Below are positions 32,984-44,700 of a stretch of 64,000 nucleotides of DNA, in pieces. The stretch's first letter is position 1; each line of letters begins with the position of its first letter. The DNA comes from Pyxicephalus adspersus (lineage: Eukaryota; Chordata; Amphibia; Anura; Pyxicephalidae), in NCBI RefSeq assembly GCF_032062135.1, contig NC_092862.1, positions 60,827,083-60,891,082 on the forward strand, written 5' to 3'. The position numbers and the translations under genes were made by a program. The notes under the pieces were generated by a model. The model made no database searches. It was not told the origin of the DNA and saw only the letters and a list, made by a program, of their open reading frames with translations.

Positions 32984-34063
32984 CTATGTGGACTGACTCA
33001 CAGACTGCCGAACTATACCGGCTAGCAATCCAATGCGATCCTCCACAATCTCTGCCGGGCCGCTCCTGGTGCCAATTGCCAGAACCGATGCCGCTGAAAA
33101 CGAGACAAGGCATCCGCAATGTTGTTCTCTACACCCAGTACATGTACAGCCCCAACTGCTACATTCAACCTCAAACACCATCGGAAAAAACTCAAGCGCC
33201 ACCAGATTAGTCGTCAGGCCCACTCTGACCCAGTCCTTACTCACCTTGCAAGTAGACACCAAAGCCAACGCCACCTGCTGCATTGGTGAACAGCTCCAAC
33301 TCCGCACTGACCACCGGCCCTTCCATCCACACTGACTGCCCGTTATAACCTTCAAGAAATTCCCACCACACTACCAAATCTGCCCTCAACTCCTTATCTC
33401 CCCAATAATGTGTGTATGGCGTAGAATTCCATCGGATGCAGCTGCCAGCCGTCTAGCAAAAATCCGCTCCATGGGCATACTTCTAAACACAAAGTGTAAC
33501 TTACCCAACGAAAAATGAAGTTTCTTCAGCTGCATTTTCCGTCGAGTACTCAACTTAAACACCTCGTCCACCAACCTGTGCAACTTATCCTCTGGCAACC
33601 TGCACTCTATAGCCACTGTGTCAATTACAATACTGAGGAAAGCCAATTCCATAGTCAGCCCTTCAGTCTTGTCAGCCGCCAACGGAACCCCATAGCATAG
33701 CTCCGGGTCAATAGGCGCCTTAACGGAGCCCCACAGAGGATAAGACAAGTGATGGATGAGCCGGAACTTGTTTGGTTCCTTTTTGGGAACCACCCCTAAT
33801 GGCAACACCACCAAACCCTCAAATGGAGGCTCCATGAATGCCCCCCCCCCCATTCTCCCAAATTCAACTTCCTTAGCCATCTTTGTTGTAACCACTTCTG
33901 GCCACTCTAAGGCCAACTTCAGATTCCTTGCCCGAAGAGGTGGTGATGCCATTGAGCAAGGAATCCTAAATCCCTCCCTAAAACCCACCTTCAAGAAGCG
34001 CACAGCAGCCCTTTCCAGGTATCTATTTAGAAAGGGGACCATCCTTTCTACCATCCCTGGCAT
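32984..34063 (-). pseudogene. copy B reverse transcriptase / RNase H with palm deletion
   Basis: One long minus-strand frame (34063-33386) reads from LNRYLERAAVRFLKVGF through VVPKKEPNKFRLIHHLSY to DPELCYGVPLAADKTEG, then LHFSLGKLHFVFRSMPMERI. Copies A and D have the KADIEA and YLDD blocks between the IHHLSY and ADKTEG positions. Here they are missing and the flanks are joined in frame, so the polymerase active site is gone while the frame stays open. A second frame (33355-32984) holds the RNase H-side sequence. Confidence 0.75.
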
Positions 34064-34208
34064 CTTCCCTTTTTCCAGCCAAGTCTCCGGATCGACCCTT
34101 CCCGTGCCTAAAACATCTTACCAGGCCTTGGGCCCCGCCACACCCGGAACACTTATGCCAGAAGCGACAGGCTGCGCCGAATCTCGTTGAACTACCAACA
34201 CATACCCT

Positions 34209-35972
34209 TTATTCTGAGGGCCGGGAATCCCAAGGGAACTTGACCCCCGGCTCCCCCAAGAAAGGGAAACTTACCACTCTCACCAGCATCATCAATTTCA
34301 TCCAAAGACTAATGTCTTTATGGTCCCAGCAAATTGATGGCTGAATAGCCTTGCTCTGCCTCAGCTGTTGTGCTGCGCTGTTCGTCATGCCACGCCAGCC
34401 CGCAACGCAGAGCAATGCTCCAGCGCCCTTTCCCCAATAATACTTGCCAATATGGCAAATGCCTGCAGCCAATTGGCAAATGTCCTTTGAATCATCCTGA
34501 CACCCCACTGTTCCTCCTCCCCTTTTTCCTCTCACCCAAACCACGATCCAGGTTGAAGCTCTCCAAGGCAAAAACGAGAAAATATGGACAAATTGCCAGG
34601 GCCAAATTTTTTCCCGCACTTCTAGTTTAGTTGAAACAAACATACACCTCACCCTTGGCCGCGTCACCCACATTTACCTGACCGCTAGTGGACCCTGCCC
34701 CATCACCAGGGGGCTCCTGCTGTTCCAGATCCAATGCCTCGTCCACGCAACTCTCTAAATCCCCTTTCTCTGAACCCATTCCCTCATCAGCTCGGTCTGA
34801 CATTGCCGACCAGCAGCCGCAGGCCCCCCTGCCCGTTCTCCTCCCGGCCCCTCCCCCACCCGGTACTAACACGCCACTAGATTTGCCCCTCCAAACCTAA
34901 TCAAACAGAACGCAATACCCCCAAAATGTCCTGCAAGCCCCACTGATCCCCCAACAACTGACCCCCAGCCCTACTCCCACCCCGCCCTGGCCCCCCCTCC
35001 CCAACCCCCCTGAAAATAAAACCCTCAGCAGACTCACCGGGACCACCAGATCCTGAAGCCGCCAAACCGGACTCCTTGGGCCAACTCGGGGCCCTGAACT
35101 CTCTGCGCTCCTCCTCTACCTCTGATACTGCACCTTCTGAGTGCCCGCCAGCCAGCGCCTCCTCGCCTTCGACCCAGGCCTCAAGAGCCGGAGAGCCCCA
35201 AGCCGCAGCAGGCCCAGCGCATCGGCACAGGACCGACCCTTGAACTTCGCCCACTTGCCGGGTCGACATCCAGCTGCATCCAACAGCAACCCGGCTGCCA
35301 CCAAACCGGCGCCCGCAGGCTGCATTTTAGCATTTCCAGGGCAGGCCTGCAGGCTCTGGCGGCCGGGCCTACAGGCTCTGGCAATATGGCCCGGCCGCCA
35401 TGTTCTTTGAGCCCACAGCTCGCCCGCTCCACCGCTATCCTTTGTGCGCCCCGCGCACGTTGGCCATTTTGGCAGGGACCGGTCGCTTAAAAGCATTGGA
35501 GAAGAAGCCCGGCGTCCCCTCCTCCCTAGTCCCGGAGCCCTACAGCTCCTAAACTGGACGCCAGTCTCTCATAACATCCCCAGCAGCCCAAGCCCACCCA
35601 GGATCACCAGCACCCTCCTGCGATGGGGGGGTAGGCCAGGCATCCCCAGCCCAGTCTCCCCCTCCCCTTAGGCTCCGCCGTGGCCAAGGATTCCTTCCGG
35701 CCTCGCCAGATGCAGTAGCCTGACAGGTCTGAGCACGGGCAGCCGGAGGGTCCCTGGTGGGGCTCCTAAAACAGCACCGAGCCCTAGGGGGCTGAGCACT
35801 CAGGCGCACCAGAGGCCTATACCTCCGGGGTTGCCTGGCATCCAGTCCCCCAAGCATGGGGACCGAAGCCACCACCTGTAGCACAGAGCTTACCCGCTCC
35901 TGCAGCCAACTTGGAAACCCGAGACTCGGCAGCGTCACACAACTGCTTCAGGAGGTCCTCTACACTAGCCAT
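34209..35972 (-). pseudogene. copy B ORF1 (gag-like), fragmented
   Basis: A plausible start at 35972 reads MASVEDLLKQLCDAAESRV on the minus strand and is followed by a GC-rich, Pro/Arg/Gly-rich region in broken frames (35938-35549, 35496-35116, 35269-34901, 34872-34627). An acidic block MSDRADEGMGSEKGDLESC lies near 34800. Position upstream of the reverse transcriptase matches the gag-like ORF1 of DIRS/Ngaro elements. No zinc knuckle was recognised. The identity is inferred from position more than from sequence. Confidence 0.5.
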
Positions 35973-35984
35973 CAGGTATTATCA

Positions 35985-36458
35985 GTGATCTTGAGTATGT
36001 AATAAACAACACAGCAAAAGTTACACTGTTCAAATTACATAAAGTATAAGTACGTAAAGAAAAATGCAGTGCAGTACTTGATGTGCAGCGTGTTAAAAAA
36101 AACAAAGCGTTCAATGGCCCAGGGTATGTGATGTACAGTATAGCACACAATGTGCAGTGGCTTGAGTATGTATTGTCCAGCAGGTTACAGCTGACGGTTG
36201 TAACACTCTCTGGTTTTAATGTTGTTTATGAGCAGAACAGTAAAGTTACTGTGATGTTTCTGTGCTCCCATCAACCTATTCCCTTGCATCTGCACATTTA
36301 TTTTCACTGTTTTGAGTTGTTGTAAACGTTTTGTTCTTTTTTTGTGTAGATGTGTTTCACAATAAACTTTTTTCACATTAATGGTAATATGGTATGTCCT
36401 TCTGCAGTGGGACCCAACTGGCCACAATAGACAACAAGTTACTATTGTTATCATATGC
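35985..36458. other. non-coding, no gene seen
   Basis: Flank of copy B, with no supported feature. Confidence 0.4.
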
Positions 36459-36466
36459 ATCTAGAG

Positions 36467-37569
36467 CAGAGGTGTCAAACTCTGGCCCCATAATTCCTTT
36501 TTTTTGCCCCCAAAGGAATCTTAAATTTGAACTGCAGCTGGCCCGCAGCTGCATTGAAATAGCGCCGCTACTACAATTCCCAGCATCACTCACGTCTTTA
36601 AACCAGTGGGCTCTCTGCCTATGCATGGCCCCGCATTGGACTGTTTTATAGACGCAAATAATGGTGGGAATTTTACTAGCGGTGCTATTTCAATGAAGAG
36701 GGAGTTTCAGCGGCGGGCCACTCATAAGATTTAGCTCCGCATTGGCCGTGTCTGGCATTTCCAGCACTCTCCCTCTGCTGTACTTTTCCATGCTACTCCA
36801 AGGCATGGACTTGAATGGTTGGAATTTCATTGAAGAAAATTGGTATTATTATTGTTAGCCTGTGCAAAAAGGTTACCATTGAAATTTATCTCAGAAGGCT
36901 ACAAATAGAGTAAAGCTACGTACACACTTCCAATTATTATCGTTGGAAAATGAACGACGAACGTTCATGCACGATATATACGAACGATCGTATAGCACCG
37001 ATCCTGCACATAGAGTTAACGACACGATCGTTCGTAGATATTGTACACACAATAGATACGATCGTTTGAGCGATAGAGGAACTATGTGCACGACAGGAAA
37101 GTGAACGGACGTTCGTTCATCACGCATGCTCTGAACATGGACGATCAACGAACGACCGTACACACGAACGATGTTCAACGATCGTCGTCCAATCCGATCC
37201 GCCGGTCCGGTCGTTCGTTTCCAGCGACTTTCCTCGTTCGTCGGCGTCGTTGGTTACTTTTTTACGAACGATTTTTTGCCCAATCGATCGTTCGTCGTTC
37301 GATTTGAACGATAAAAATTGGAAGTGTGTACGCACCTTAAGAGGCTTAAGATTTTTCTTTAAATAAAAAAAGTTATGCTTCTTTCTTTATTATAAGCTTG
37401 TTCCAGACTGAATGTGAAGCAAAACCTTATTGTTTCCATATGAAAAGGGTTTAAATCTAATGAGAAGAAAAAATTTCTTCAATTTTTTCAATTAAATTTT
37501 AAGGTTGGGCCGCGACTTTGTCTAAGTTTTTAATTTTGGCCCTCTGTGTATTTCAGTTTGACACCCCTG
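36467..37569. mobile_element. hAT-type element hosting a Harbinger-like MITE
   Basis: Termini CAGAGGTGTCAAACTC and AGTTTGACACCCCTG are inverted. The flanking 8-mers ATCTAGAG (36459-36466) and ATCTAGTG (37570-37577) match at seven of eight. The CAGRGGTGTCAAACTC terminus is typical of a vertebrate hAT family. No transposase frame survives. The segment 36914-37337 is a later insertion. Confidence 0.82.
36914..37337. mobile_element. Harbinger-like MITE, nested in the hAT element
   Basis: Inverted termini AGCTACGTACACACTTCCAA and TTGGAAGTGTGTACGCACCT are flanked by TAA at 36911-36913 and 37338-37340, the 3-bp target used by PIF/Harbinger elements. The interior is unusually rich in CGAACGA/TCGTTCG motifs and in CpG. 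Confidence 0.78.
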
Positions 37570-37579
37570 ATCTAGTGGG

Positions 37580-38270
37580 TAAGTAAGGGGTACAAAATGT
37601 AAAAAATGGAGGATAAGCAGGCAGCATAAGTTTGAATTTTGTTTTATATGAAAATGCACTACATGTCTGTAGTCAGACTTAACTGGTCACTCTAGACAAC
37701 AGGATACCAGCGCTAGTATAAGCACAACCATACCAAACACTCCTTTCCTGAATTGATAGTTGTTGATGAAAGGGAGAAAACCTGAAACATGTCCCTAGAA
37801 CTCTAAGCATGATCACCTCTCTCTTCTGCAATAAAACATATTTACCTGCCTTTTCACAATTGTTTTTTTTGAAAAACACTAAGCTATGCATGTGCAGCTT
37901 GGTGTAGACTGCTGGGATATGTCAGGCATCTGGCAGCTCACGCATGACAGTTTCACCTTTTCAGCATGGCCAATCAAGATAACGGAAGACCTGACACCAG
38001 GAAGAAGATTGGGTGAAGATTGCAGAGCGTATAATTGGTCGAGGAAAGGTGAGTGCAATTAGAAAATTGCAATCAGCAGGTAAGGTTGTTTTGTTGCAGA
38101 TGGGACATTGTCTCTTCTGTAATAAAGGATTGTGCAACTGTTGCAATGTTTTAATTTGAAAGGGTGAGGTCCTTGTTAATGTTTATCTACATGGTATTAT
38201 TATTAGGAAGCAGACCCAGAAAACAGCTTTTCTATGTTTTTTTATGAGCATGTGTACATTGACAGCAGTA
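37580..38270. other. non-coding, no gene seen
   Basis: No supported feature. Confidence 0.45.
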
Positions 38271-38278
38271 CTCTAGGG

Positions 38279-38546
38279 CAGTGGTCACCAACCTTTCTAA
38301 AAAGCAGGACCCGGTATCATAGAATAAAATTTTGCCACGGCCCAGTATACGTACAGTTTACTACTCTGCTATTCGCAGCAGATCTGCCTCCTGTCAGCAC
38401 TCTAGCTGAGAATAGCAGAGTAGTATAAGAGAGCTGGTGTGCTGTCAGAGCTGCTGGAAATGGCAGAGAGGTGTAATTCTTACATACATTGCTCTGCCAA
38501 TCTCACCTGTCTCACCTGTCCACGGCCCAGGGGTTAAAGACCTCTA
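38279..38546. mobile_element. hAT MITE with perfect target-site duplication
   Basis: The MITE is 268 bp. The left end is CAGTGGTCACCAACC and the right end read inward is TAGAGGTCTTTAACCCC. The perfect 8-bp duplication CTCTAGGG lies at 38271-38278 and 38547-38554. Confidence 0.9.
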
Positions 38547-38596
38547 CTCTAGGGCATATACAGCACAGCATATATAGTGAGGTCCCCCCCATTTTT

Positions 38597-40805
38597 TTTT
38601 TTTTTGAAATTGTATTTTTTATTGAAAAGTTTTGTGATAGATTACAGAAGGGAAGAAGGGGTTACACACAGGGAAATTAACAATCATAGACCAGAACAGA
38701 ACGCAGCTGAATTTCAAACATCCAATAGGCATATCTTAGACATAATATATAACATACGCATTTATAAACATTTGTAAACAAAACAAAATCGAAAGGAGGT
38801 AGAAACAATCAAAACTGTTGTGACAGCCAGTAGAGGGACTGGAGGATTAGTCTGATAAGTTAGAATAAAAACGGTCCCATGCCTCCCAAACCACCTCAAA
38901 CCTATCCACCGTATTTCTAAGGAGTGCCGTGAGGTATTCCATTAAACGAATCTCTTGTATTCGTGCATGAAGGTCGCCCATGGAAGGAGGTATAGTCATT
39001 TTCCATCTGGTGGGGATCAACGTTCGTGCTGCAACTAGAACGTGAGTCACCAGTTTGCGGGACACGTTCGGCATAGTTGGGGGGGGTTGACCTAGGAGAT
39101 GCGTAAGGGGATCCAATGGGATCTGATGCTGGACCACCACCGATAGTAAATCATTAACCCTTGACCAATATGGCTGAATAAGAGGGCAGAACCAGAATAT
39201 ATGTTCTATCGTACCTCTATGTCTTCCACATCTCCAACATGAGGGGTCCACATCCGGAAACAGTCGGTGTAAGACTGCTGGTGTGTGGTACCACCTGAGC
39301 AAAATTTTATATTGGTTTTCTTTATATAAGGTACATATAGAACTTTTGTGTGCGGCTTCCCATATGTCAAGCCAATCTTCCGGGGGTAACGATCGACCCA
39401 GCATCTCCTCCCATTTGAGCATATAACCATACTTATTGGGCAATCCCTGAGTAGAGGAGTGAAGTAAACGGTAAATAGCCGAGATCGTGCCTTTAGAAAG
39501 GGGACCTTCCATACATAGTCTTTCAAAGACAGTGAGGGGTTGGAAGACAGCAGTAGGCTGGAGAGACAAAATATAGTGTCTGATTTGCAGATATGCGTAA
39601 AAAGACGTGCGGGGCACTCCACTTTATTAGTGAGTTCCGTAAAAGAGAGCAACCGCCGTTCGATTGGGTCTAGAATGTGTCTAATTTGAAATAGACCTCT
39701 ATCTCTCCAAGGACCTGACATGGAACCAGACAGACTATCCGGAATCTGTGGATTTAGAATTATAGAGGTTAATCTCGAGGCTGGGGATACCAGGCCAAAT
39801 TTGTCCTTGCAGGACCTCCATATGGTCCTCGTAAACACCATTGGAGCTGTCAGATCCGATTCCACTAGTGACAGGGAGGAGCTCCACAACATGACATTGG
39901 GGTGAATAGGGGCTATCCATTCCCCCTCTAACTCTACGCCGATACTAGGAGGGTGAGGGGAAGTCCACTGCAAGACATGCCGCAGATGAGCCGCCAAATA
40001 ATATTTGTGAATATCCGGGCCTCCCAGTCCTCCCCCCTCCCTAGGAGCACAAACAATATGTTGGGGTACCCTGTGCCTTTTGTAAGCCCAGATAAAGCGC
40101 ATAAAATTAGTTTGGATTTTTTTCAGTACTGGAGACGGGACTCTGACTGGTAATGTCTCAAACAAGTACAACAGTTTAGGAAGAAGCATCATTTTCACAG
40201 AAGCAATCCTACCCAGCAGCGATGTGCCTTCCATTTAGATAAAAAGTTATTCACCTCCCGTAATAACGGGGGGAAATTGTGGGCGTACAGTTGAGAGTAT
40301 GTGGAGGTAATTTTAGTCCCAAGATAGCTGATGGAACCCACCTGCCAGGTGAAAGAGAAAGAATCTTTCAAGGCCTGTTGCTCCGTTGGAGTGATGTGAA
40401 GAGGTAGGGCCTCTGTTTTGGAACAATTAATTTTAAATCCCGAGACTGTACCGTATTCCTCCAGGACTTTCATTAAATTGGGGAGGGAGACAGTCGGTTG
40501 TGAGAGAGTTAGGAGGATATCATCAGCGTATAATGAAAGCTTGTATGATTTGCCATGCACGGGGACTCCATGTATGTTGGGGTTGGAGCGGATGCAGGCC
40601 GCCAGTGGTTCTATACACAGGGCAAAGAGTAGGGACGATAATGGGCAACCCTGTCTCGTTCCATTTTTGATGGAAAATACAGTAGAAGAGGCATGTGGCA
40701 TTTTGACCGAGGCCGAAGGGGCCGTATATAAGGATTTAACCGCCTTAACAAAGGGGCCTGTAAAGCCCATTTTATCCAGGGTGGCTAACATAAAGGGCCA
40801 ACTGA
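38597..40805 (-). mobile_element. LINE-1-clade retrotransposon, 5'-truncated
   Basis: The insertion is on the minus strand with a 3' A-run (plus-strand T-run ending at 38605) and a 13-bp target-site duplication, CCCCCCCATTTTT (38584-38596 and 40806-40818). Because the duplication itself ends in T, the exact A-run border is ambiguous. The element begins inside the reverse-transcriptase domain, so it is about 2.2 kb of an original of perhaps 6 kb. A polyadenylation-like AATAAA lies near the 3' end. Confidence 0.9.
38847..40805 (-). pseudogene. LINE-1 ORF2 C-terminal half
   Basis: The minus-strand reading starts at VSWPFMLATLDKMGF, then RQGCPLSSLLFALCIEPLA and the catalytic SLYADDILLTL (reverse-transcriptase Y-A-D-D, around 40530). 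Next come LPKLLYLFETLPVRVP and FIWAYKRHRVPQ (thumb/connection). The C-terminal Cys-rich block CWRCGRHRGTIEHIFWFCP follows near 39240-39180. The reading shifts frame at about 40225 and about 39610, so no full protein can be made. ORF2 carries the endonuclease and reverse transcriptase that drive target-primed insertion; the endonuclease half is absent through 5' truncation. Confidence 0.88.
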
Positions 40806-40818
40806 CCCCCCCATTTTT

Positions 40819-41600
40819 AAGTATCATTTTACATCAGTGGCATGCCCTACATAGTTATCAGAGGCAAACTGCCTACCTGCACTGGCTGATCAGCTGATTG
40901 TAAAGTTGTAGCACAGTCATACATATATGACAATATTGGTCAAGGCCGGAAACACTTGATAAATGGTCCAATAAAACTCTGAGGACCCAGCAATTAAATG
41001 CAAGCTGTACAAGGTAGCCAGCCACATGATGTAAACACTGCAGTAGCTGTCAGGCACAGGTAGATATAAATCTTTTATACTTTAAATAAAGGAAGCTAAG
41101 CAGGCAGGACAAATTCACTCCATATGAAAATTTTCTTATTCTTTAAATATCCTATGTGTTATTAGAGCAGACTACCGGTAATTCTTTAATAAGCAGTACT
41201 CCAAATGATAGTCTGCTTTTTTATTCCAGCTTCCAGAAACTGCGGGCAAACATATTTTGTTTTCTGAATTTGGAGATTTGAACATAAGAATACCTCCAGA
41301 GCTAAGAGATAAAGAGCTTACAAAGGCCTTGTCATTTCACCCAGGGTTAGGACCTCCTTTCATAATCCCTCAGATTACTTCTCAGCACTCTTCTTGTTAC
41401 TGCTTGTTCCGATGCTGAATACAGAAAACCTTCTTCTACTTTTTTTCTGTGTTTTATAGGTTAATATTTTCTAAACTATATTCTCCAATGGATTAAAAAG
41501 TGATTGTCCATTTTTTCAAATGCTAAACATGAGAAATGCAAGTACTGAAGATCAACAACAACATGCAGCTTGATAGGTTGCAAAAATCCTAATTTTGTAG
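40819..41600. other. non-coding, upstream of the R9AP-family gene
   Basis: The presumed promoter and 5'-UTR region of the downstream gene should lie here or further upstream. I see no TATA box or CpG island that I would defend. Confidence 0.35.
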
Positions 41601-41624
41601 GCTTCTCAAGAAAAAGGAGCCCAA

Positions 41625-41720
41625 ATGCCTATCCAAAATAACAAGGTGGGCAATGAAGCATGCATAAACTCCCTGAAAATCAGAGAAGAATGCTGGTCAG
41701 TGGTGGAAGCATTGAATAAG
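41625..41720 (+). CDS. RGS9BP-like: R9AP-family exon 1 (coding part)
   Basis: 32 codons, starting MPIQNNKVGN and ending VVEALNK, followed by donor GTACAT. It carries an 18-residue N-terminal extension before the family's usual REEC start region. The intron after it is phase 0, 1922 bp. Confidence 0.82.
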
Positions 41721-44700
41721 GTACATGTTCTTAACTAATACTTCTTTTACTAATACTAGGGTCATATTTAACGTGGGGAATGTGTTGTACATAGTTGAAA
41801 TAAGCTAATAAAATACTAAATACACCTAAAAGATAATAATAGTGCAAATTAATGCTTTTATTTTTCTTCACATCCACGTTTAACCACTTCACATCATCTT
41901 GGTAAATACTAATACATTTCTACAAAACTTTGCAGCCCTTTTGTATTCTGTTGTAGCAATGTTATGTATAGTGTTGTTGAAGGTCATTGCAAGGATGTGC
42001 TGCATACAGAATGGGATCCAAAAAAGAACAACCTGGATGATCCAGGCAGTGTAGCAGGATAAGAATAGACATAGTAGGATTATGTGTGTAGGTGTAAGAC
42101 TGCAGAGAACATTGGTTTTGCTATGTAAAATAAGAATGTGAATCTAGAACAGGCATTTATTTGCTTGTTTGCTTGATTTTACCATACAGCCAATATATAC
42201 TTCTATATTATATGCCTGTTGGTATAATAATACAACTATGAATGTTTCAGCAACAAATGCTTTAGTGTTTATACAATGATTAGTTCTTCTAATAATACAG
42301 GAAAAGCTCCCTGGATCTGTGCTTTAGAAAAATTTTAGGTGTATGCTCTGCTTAAACATTTTTCTATGATATTGTTTGGAGTGAGGGTGGATGAGAACCC
42401 TGGTTTGTTGTTTTTCTATTTTAGGATAAATAAAAAGCGAGAACCTCTCTCAGCTTTTTACCTCCGTATGTGTTGTTGTTTTAAATGTTATCACCATTTC
42501 TGTTTAGTAAAATCTTGGGCAGCAAGGAAGTGTGAATAAATCTCCCTGAAGAGTCCATGGATAACAATAGCACCACAAAGATTCTAATCCTAAAATACTT
42601 TTATAAGGCTGCCATAGACAATAGATGGGAGGAAGAATATATACTTCCAGTCCCATCTACCTGTAATTATAATCAATTTATTGGTGATATATACAGACAT
42701 GAGATCCTTAATCTGTCTGAAAACAGCAAAAAAATCAAAGTTGCAAATGGTAACAAAGCTTTCTATGGGGCAGTTAAAACTTTTAAAACAGAGGATCAGA
42801 CGTCATTTCATTAAAAAATGCAGTGACTTATCGGTTATAGGACTTTAATCACCCCTTAACTTTTCTAATTTGCATAGTGCTAAATGAAAAGTATAAATTT
42901 AAATTGCTTGCTGTGAAACATCATATGGTTGGTTTTGCAGTAAATTATCATGAAAACCTGGAAACATGTTATGTAAAAGCTGATTCTTTTTGTTACATTT
43001 TTTGTGACTTCTTTACATTTTATATGGTTTACTAAACTAAAATTCAGGGATTGCCTACTCTATTGATGAGCCCTGTTACTTTTGTACTACAGTAATCACT
43101 ATTTAAAATAAAGAACCAATGCATATTTGAGTCCCTCTTCCTTCACGCTGCCTAAATGTAAAGGGTTGAGTTATCAGCCTTGGTGATGGCACCAATGCAA
43201 AAGGTACCTGCTTACTTAGGTATGGTACCTATGAATCATTCTGGCACATATTTTCCCCATCTCCACCCCCTAGGAGTCAGGCTAAGGGATGAAGAATCTG
43301 CAGAACTACAGTGATGATTTAGTTGACTTACTTCCAGGACACATTATATCAATTGCATACCTGCGATAGATAATTTTATCCTATTATCCTGTAAAAAAAA
43401 AACACTTGCTGAGTCCTGTGGTAATGCAGATTTAGTATAAAGGAACAATAGCATGTGATAGGGTACATGGGTATTTGCTATTTCAATCATCTTTTACAGT
43501 TTATTAAGTTTATTTTATTTGTATTATATTCCCCCTTCACAGATTTACTTTAGGTTTATTTTTCAGCAATATTACACGTCTTTCTTATTTTCTATACTTA
43601 TAAATCTATTTGATTTTTCTATCTTTTCCATGTGACTGGAAGGTGGTGGCATGCTACAGACATTTGGCAGTCTCTGTTGGAGGTTCCTCCGACAGTAAAC
43701 GTCTGCGTGATGAATTGAGACGCACCCGAGAAAGGGCCCAGGAGCTGGCATTAAGCAACAGGAACAAACTGACAGCTGCTCTTCGGGATAAACAGCTAAC
43801 CAAAGGAGACCGCATGGAGTTAGAACGTCTCTGGGTACAGTTTTCCAGTGGTTTGGAGCTTTTCCACACTGACATGTGTAAGGTGTATGAGCTTGGGCTG
43901 TCCGTTCCCCTCTCTGCAGGCAATCAGCCAGCAATACAGACTGGCAATACAGGTAAAAGAGAAATATGATTTTTTTTTTTATTGTGCTCAGGATCAAAAG
44001 TTGAATTACTTCAATAACAACCTTTATCAGTTTAAACAGAATTTCTGATCAAAAGATATTATGAGTTGATGTAACAGTACAATTCACTATGTTTTATTTA
44101 ATTTTTTTTCAATTATTAATTACATTTTAAGTAGATTTTGGTAACCTGGGCACATCTGTGGCTGTACAGTTTTCACCACCTTGCATAGGATGAGTATACA
44201 TTTGTTTACAAATGTGTATATTGCCTGCCCTATTCCTACAGGTCTATGCCTAATACCGCCAGAAATATTAGGGGTAGTTGAGTTAAGCAAGCCTTTTTAA
44301 AGCGTACCTAAGCTCAAAATGTTTACTTTAGATTAAAGGGTAGACAACCCTTTAAGTAAAAGTTGTATTTTTTTGTAAATGCAAAACCCTTTTTCTGGCA
44401 ATCAAGACAGAAAGGAGCGCAAAGCCTCCCAGGATACCTACATCACACATCACGCATCCTGGGAGGCTCTTGGCTGCTCCTTTTGCACATGCCCTTCTCT
44501 ATGGCATGCACGGAAGAAGCCCTTTCTTTAATAGAAGAAAAAAATTGCCGATCTCACGCATGTATCCATGGATCTGCGGACTTAAAGGTGAGTGTTTTTT
44601 TTTTATTTTGAGTTTAGTTTTGCTTTAAGGTGAACCTGTTTGTCATTCTACAAGTCCTGCCTAAAAGCAAAAACCACAGAGTACATTCTGTTTCTATTGC

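Larger units (their letters stand above)
31100..35980 (-). mobile_element. Ngaro-like tyrosine-recombinase retrotransposon, copy B
   Basis: This is the most complete of four related copies. In element order on the minus strand it has ORF1/gag-like (35972-34209), reverse transcriptase (34063-33386), RNase H (33385-32984), tyrosine recombinase (32930-32364), SGNH hydrolase (32190-31760) and a 3' region with an AATAAA-like signal near 31250. No LTRs or DDE integrase are present. The element is GC-rich over ORF1, unlike its AT-rich flanks. It is dead: the reverse-transcriptase palm is deleted, the recombinase has an in-frame stop and the hydrolase has an internal deletion. Outer ends are approximate. 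Confidence 0.82.

Noticed and set aside
34627..34872. Acidic minus-strand frame as a host gene
   Set aside because: It lies within copy B, upstream of its reverse transcriptase, and is better read as part of ORF1.
34600..35950. GC-rich stretch as a CpG-island promoter
   Set aside because: Its position and the MASVEDLL start place it in ORF1 of retrotransposon copy B, and it is not next to a recognised host gene.
42557..42814. 85-codon frame in intron 1 as an extra exon
   Set aside because: Exon 1 (ending AAG) joins exon 2 in phase 0 with direct family similarity, leaving no room for an inserted exon, and the frame has no known domain.
43572..43997. Long antisense frames over the R9AP exon 2
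   Set aside because: They mirror a clearly homologous, splice-bounded plus-strand exon and have no similarity of their own.
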